A stretch of DNA of 64,000 nucleotides from Symsagittifera roscoffensis. Taxonomy: Eukaryota > Xenacoelomorpha > Acoela > Convolutidae. The stretch is from contig NC_087065.1 in NCBI RefSeq assembly GCF_963678635.1, positions 49,431,011-49,495,010 on the forward strand, written 5' to 3'. Under the pieces are notes generated by a model, which was not told where the DNA came from, did no database searches, and worked only from the letters and a program-made list of their open reading frames with translations. The position numbers and the translations under genes were made by a program. This document shows positions 58,885 through 64,000 of the stretch, piece after piece (positions within the stretch are counted from its first letter, which is position 1; the number at the start of each line of letters is the position of its first letter).

Positions 58885-61800
58885 CTTACAAAAAATTTTG
58901 GCATGGTTTATAATAGATTATTTCACACATAATATAGATTTAATTTCACAAGCAAGAAAAAATTTTAGACCTCAAAATTCAAACGATGATACCGCCATCA
59001 CAGAACAGTCAGACTACGTTTGGGAACCCGAATGGTCTCATTATGCATTTATAAATATCCCACAATCAATTGCAAGTCAAGCAATAAGTACAATATCTTA
59101 TATAAGAGATTATGTAAGAGTAGTACCATTAACCATTGACGCAACACCATTAAACTACAATACATTTTTACCTGATACTCGAAATAACAGTTTAAATTCG
59201 ACCGTCATACACAATGAAAACCTTAATGGAACTAGAAATCTCACTCAACAAGATATTCAGACACCATCACACTTCATAAATGAAGAAATTGTCCAAACAA
59301 CAACAACTACACAACAAAGTATTTCACCAATACGTCCAAATTTAACAACACCAAGAAATACAAAAACTTCGCTAGCACAGGTAACCTTACAATCAACCGT
59401 TAAACCTTCGGTTGCTCCAAAATATTCACAAATGGATTACCAAACATATAGACCCATGACAATACCGTCAAAAACACGCAGAACATTCACAAGAAACAAT
59501 TTTGCGGAACATAATTATAATTATACACATTCATCAAAAACAAACTATCCTCCACGAAATAATAATAATAATCAAATCAGATCTCGATATTGGAATAATC
59601 CAATGGCAACAACCAATTCAGTAAATTTTCTAGCTAATCCACATCCTCCACAGGATCATAGTGAAAATTACCCATTCTTTCAACAGAATAAAAATAAAAA
59701 ACAAGCACCTCATCAAAAGGATTACCTATCCTCTGATGATGATCATTTACAACCAGATATATTTGCACCATATACCCAAGAATATAGCGGACAAGGAATG
59801 CAGAAACCATATACACATCATAGAAATTTTTCTCCACACCAGATAGATACACAAAATCAACAACCAATACAAATGCAAAACCCAATTAAAACACAATCTT
59901 TTCAACCAATTCAGCCACAAAACCCAATGATTACACACTCATATCAACCAACACAAATGCAAAATGAAATACCACTTCCATATTATCTTCAACAACACGA
60001 AATAACAAAAAATCAACTTTCTAATTTTTCACAAATGCCAAATGCAGCAGAATCATTACAAATGACAATGAATCCATACCTTATGGGTGGATCATCAATA
60101 ACATCAAATAAACCATTAATGGTATTCACAGGAACAGACCCTGAATATTCTGTAGAAGATTATTTAAATGCAGTAACAGCAAATTTAATTTTAAATATAG
60201 GACCTGAACCAATTAATACGCCACTACATCAAAACTGGATACATCGACGCACAGCGTTGATACAGACAACCTTAGACGGCGCAGCCCAAAAATGGTTTTC
60301 AATATTGCCTATAGAAATAAAATCAAATTGGAAGAGATTTACACAAGAATTTTCAAAAATGTTTGACTCCGAAAGAAACAAACAACAACAAAGAGTTTTA
60401 TGTAATGAAATTCGCAGATTACCAAATGAAACCATCAAACAATTAGCAGTACGTATCGAAACACTAGTTCGAAAAGCATATTCATTAAATACACACGATT
60501 ATAAAAACACAAAAATGACAGAAATCTTAATGATGACCTTAACACCTCAATTAAGGAAAATAGCAATAAAAAAGAGAGCATCCCATCCCTCCTCAATTCG
60601 AGAGCCCGATTTAGATTTTCGAAAACTAGTAGACAAGCTAGAGCAAGCGGAAATCACAATGAAACTTGAAGAAACAGAAAATCAGAAATTACAATATGTT
60701 AACCGAATTGAAACAAATACCACAAATATCAATAATATACAGGAATCAGATACAGACCTCGTTGAAAAAATCACTGAAATACTCAATATTTACGAAAAAC
60801 ACCCAAACTTTAAAGGCAAACCATCTTTCAAAAAATGGTGTAATTATTGCCGACGATACGGACATAGTATTTCTGAATGTAGACAAAAACAACAGGACAA
60901 TCAAAACAAACCTCAAAAATATAAAGAACCGAATAAATCATTCTACCAATACATGAAGAAAGATCAAAATCTACCGAACAAAAATGTATACAGCAACAAC
61001 AGTTCAGGAAAACCACTTCCGAACAATACCAACTACACGAGAAATCAATCACCATATAACTCAAGTTATAGAGGAAGATCACCAGAACGAAGAAATACAC
61101 AAAATTCGTCACAAAATCATTACAATAGACCAAATAGTCGAAATAACTACTCCAGATCAAATTCGAACACAACACAATTTGTTTCTAGATCTAATTCCCA
61201 ATCGAGGAATAATTACTATCCAAATAATCAATCACGAAACTCATCATACAATAGAAATAGAAACTACTCCAATAATCGAAATAGAAGTTATTCAAACAAC
61301 CGAAACCAGAATTACCCGAACAATCGATCAAGGAATAACTCATATAATAGATCAAACTATAACAGACCAAACAATAATTATCAAAACAGATCACGAAATA
61401 ATTCACAAAATCGACATTCAAGTTATAATAATCGTTATAGAAATTATTCCCAATCACCACATAGGAATAATAACCATTATAATAATTCTAATAATCGCCA
61501 CAGAAGTAGTACACCTAAACATCAAAGAAATATAAATCAAGTACAATCAAATCCAGAAACAACATCAGACCCCCCAGGTATTGATGACACAGGAAATAAC
61601 GAGCTACAACTAAATCAAATAAACTGTGAATCATCAGATTCAGAAAGTGATACAGAAAACACTACCTCCATAAATATGATAGCAGTCGAAAATGACTACG
61701 AACCTATCATATATGAACAACCTTTTTCATCACATTTATATGAAAATCAATTAAAACTCCTTCACAATTATTATATTGAACCCATCCATTCCACACAAAC

Positions 61801-64000
61801 GGCACAAGAAACTAACAAAATCAACACTACAAACCAATCCAATGAAAACGACAAAACAAAATGCTTGAATACAAATCACATCTATCAAAATATACAAAAA
61901 GAACAACCTAAAGAAAAAATTTGGACAATACCATTTCTTTTAGAAAGTCCAAGAAACAAAGAATTTCAACCACCAGATCTTGAAATTGATTTTTTAATTG
62001 ATTCAGGAGCAGAATCAAACATAATAATCATTCCCACATGGAATGAGATAAAAACATTACACCCAAAATTAACACTTCTTGAAACCTCCAGTAAACTAGC
62101 AACAGCACAGGGATCAACATTGGTAAACTATGGAAAAATTCAATTATTTCTTCTCCCCACAAGAACAATGGAACAGAATAAAATTTTAAATAAACCATTT
62201 AAACAAATATTTCATATCACTGATATTAAACACAATATCGTAGGAATACCATTTATCTCTAAATATATACCAACAATCAACATCTTAAACAGTAAAATAC
62301 TAATCAAAGATAAATACACCAAAACAAAAGACACATCCCTAACATTTTTCCAAAGATTAAACAAACAACCACCATTCTTTTCAAAATTTTATCCAAAATA
62401 TAACCAACAAAGAAAACACCTGAAACCACTATCAGGAAACATATATAATTTTTCAATAAAACAAGTTCACCAATATGATAAAAAACAAAATAAAAAACAA
62501 CTCTATATGTCAGACTTTGAATTCAAACCTATCCATAAGTTTTTCAAAATCACAATCTCATCCATAAAATATTTGAAAAACTCGAATTCAGATATTATAT
62601 CTCTACATGTATACAACAATACACCCTATCAAGTAACATTACCTTTAGGACTTTTAGGCTATTGCGAAACCAACGCTACGATATCACCAATACACGAAAA
62701 AGAATACCGCGTAAATAATATACTCCAATTATTAGATGTTTGTCAATCCACAATTCTTAATGAAGAATTATCCATAAATATTATAATAAGTAATGAAAAA
62801 AGAAATACAGATTATTTCACAAAAACTCCATATTTCAAACCTACATTCAACATAAGTAACTACACAGAGACTCAACAGAAGTTTTTAACAATGTTTAACT
62901 TTCAACATTCACAAATAACACAAGACGAATTTGATAAATTAGCCAAACAGCTAATAAAATATTCATCAGTCTATGCAACATCTAAATTTGATGTTGGCAA
63001 AATCAGCTCATCACTACACCTTCCACTAAAACCTGACGCAGTTTTCAAAAAACAAAGAGCAAGTAAAGTACCAATTCACTTACATGATAAAGTAAACAGA
63101 TTGCTCGATATTTTAGAACAATACAATATTATCTCACCGGTAAACAAAGAAGAACAACCAAAAGGTAACACATTTATCAACCCTGTTATCATCCTAGCAA
63201 AAGGAGAATCATTAAAAATAGTTCTAGACGCTAGATACCTTAATTCACTAATAGACGAATCAAAATGCAATTGGCCTATTGAACCAATACAAGTTATTTT
63301 AACAAAAATAAACGGAAAATACTTTACAACCGCAGATATGAATAGTGCATACAATCAAATGCCACTAGATGAACAATCGCGACGCTTAACACAATTTGTT
63401 ATTGGAAATCAGCAATATGAATTCAACCGCCTATTCTATGGAATATCCATAGGACCAGCAGCATTTTCAGCTTTTATGAGCAAAATTTTTAGACCACTAA
63501 TACTCAAGAAAAACGCAATCACTTATTTAGACGATGTTTTTATGCAATCACAAACAAAAGAAGAAATGTTCAATGTCTTAGAAAACTATCACAAAATACT
63601 TCAGAACGAAAATCTGAGGGCCGCCCCCGATAAATCACACTTCTTTTTAACACGAGTTAAATTCTTAGGACATAATATAGAAAGAAAAACAATCACTCCA
63701 TTAAAATCACGCATTGATGCTATTCAAAAACTCCAACCACCAACAAACAAAAAGAAAATCCAAGAATTCCTTGGAATGTTAAACTTTTTAAGCAAATATG
63801 TCTATAAAATGCAATTATACCTAAGACCATTCTATAATATACTTAGACAACAAAATAATTTTGAATGGAACACAGAACATCAAGCACGATTTGAAGAAAT
63901 TAAAAAACTCCTAACTGAACAAATTTCGAATAAAATTCCAGATCCAAATCAACCATTCTATGCAATGTGCGATGCTTCGAATTTTGGCATCGGCGCAGCA
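58854..64000 (+). CDS. gag-pol: Element E Gag-protease-RT-RNase H polyprotein, partial
   Basis: Open from 58854 to the window end, about 1715 codons without a stop. An Asn/Gln/Thr-rich region (58990-60060) is followed by a retrotransposon Gag capsid domain (about 60110-60670) and a CCHC zinc knuckle at 60839-60880 (CNYCRRYGHSISEC). A low-complexity Asn/Arg/Ser/Tyr-rich stretch lies at 60960-61520. The protease site DSGAE is at 62000-62014. RT has TADMNSAYNQ at 63329-63358 and YLDD at 63524-63535, then KFLGH and the RNase H start DASNFGIGAA at the window end. Gag, protease and RT share one frame. Confidence 0.85.

Larger units (their letters stand above)
56280..64000 (+). mobile_element. Ty3/Gypsy-type LTR retrotransposon E, 5' part
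   Basis: An A-rich retroelement distinct from A/B/C. Gag, zinc knuckle, protease, RT and the start of RNase H are colinear and run off the window end. Gag is Asn/Gln-rich. The long open frame suggests this copy is much younger than A or B. Confidence 0.75.

Overview
The window looks like a piece of an invertebrate animal nuclear genome. It has one spliced cellular gene (MMAA, three exons with GT/AG junctions), one uninterrupted cellular gene (MCM7) inside an MMAA intron, AT-rich non-coding DNA with short dispersed repeats, and about 50 kb of retrotransposons. The species cannot be named from the sequence.

Positions 1-42410 are a retrotransposon nest. The oldest layer is a decayed non-LTR retrotransposon (LINE, CR1/Jockey-like reverse transcriptase) on the minus strand, surviving as 2177-3111, 25490-25505 and 41733-about 42200. 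Three large Ty3/Gypsy LTR elements interrupt it: C (plus, only its 3' end, 1-2176), A (minus, 3112-25489, about 22.4 kb) and B (plus, 25506-41732, about 16.2 kb). Across the two insertion points the LINE sequence can be followed, with only 3 bp repeated at each (CTG for A, AAG for B).

A, B and C belong to two related subfamilies of one unusually large Ty3/Gypsy lineage. The order in A is LTR, leader with minisatellites, Gag with zinc knuckle, protease, RT, RNase H, acidic spacer, integrase with a GPY/F module and a C-terminal macro-domain-like module. About 9 kb of extra reading frames follow before the 3' LTR: a coiled-coil protein, an SGNH/GDSL-hydrolase-like protein with a second degenerate SGNH-like domain, and several large proteins I do not recognise. 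B keeps the whole post-integrase block but has lost gag, protease and most of RT. All copies carry stops or frameshifts. The post-integrase block shared by A and B is the best candidate for an undescribed system here.

Positions 42631-54968 are the cellular part. MMAA exons lie at 42631-42925, 46363-46721 and 54642-54968, encoding the mitochondrial G-protein chaperone of methylmalonyl-CoA mutase. MCM7 (47641-49887, 748 aa, one exon) lies within intron 2 on the same strand. The introns hold diverged tandem repeats, small hairpin repeats and two tRNA-like relics.

Positions about 56280-64000 are the 5' part of a different, A-rich Ty3/Gypsy-type element (E, plus). Its long Gag-protease-RT frame is open from 58854 to the window end, with a gag region split over several overlapping frames.
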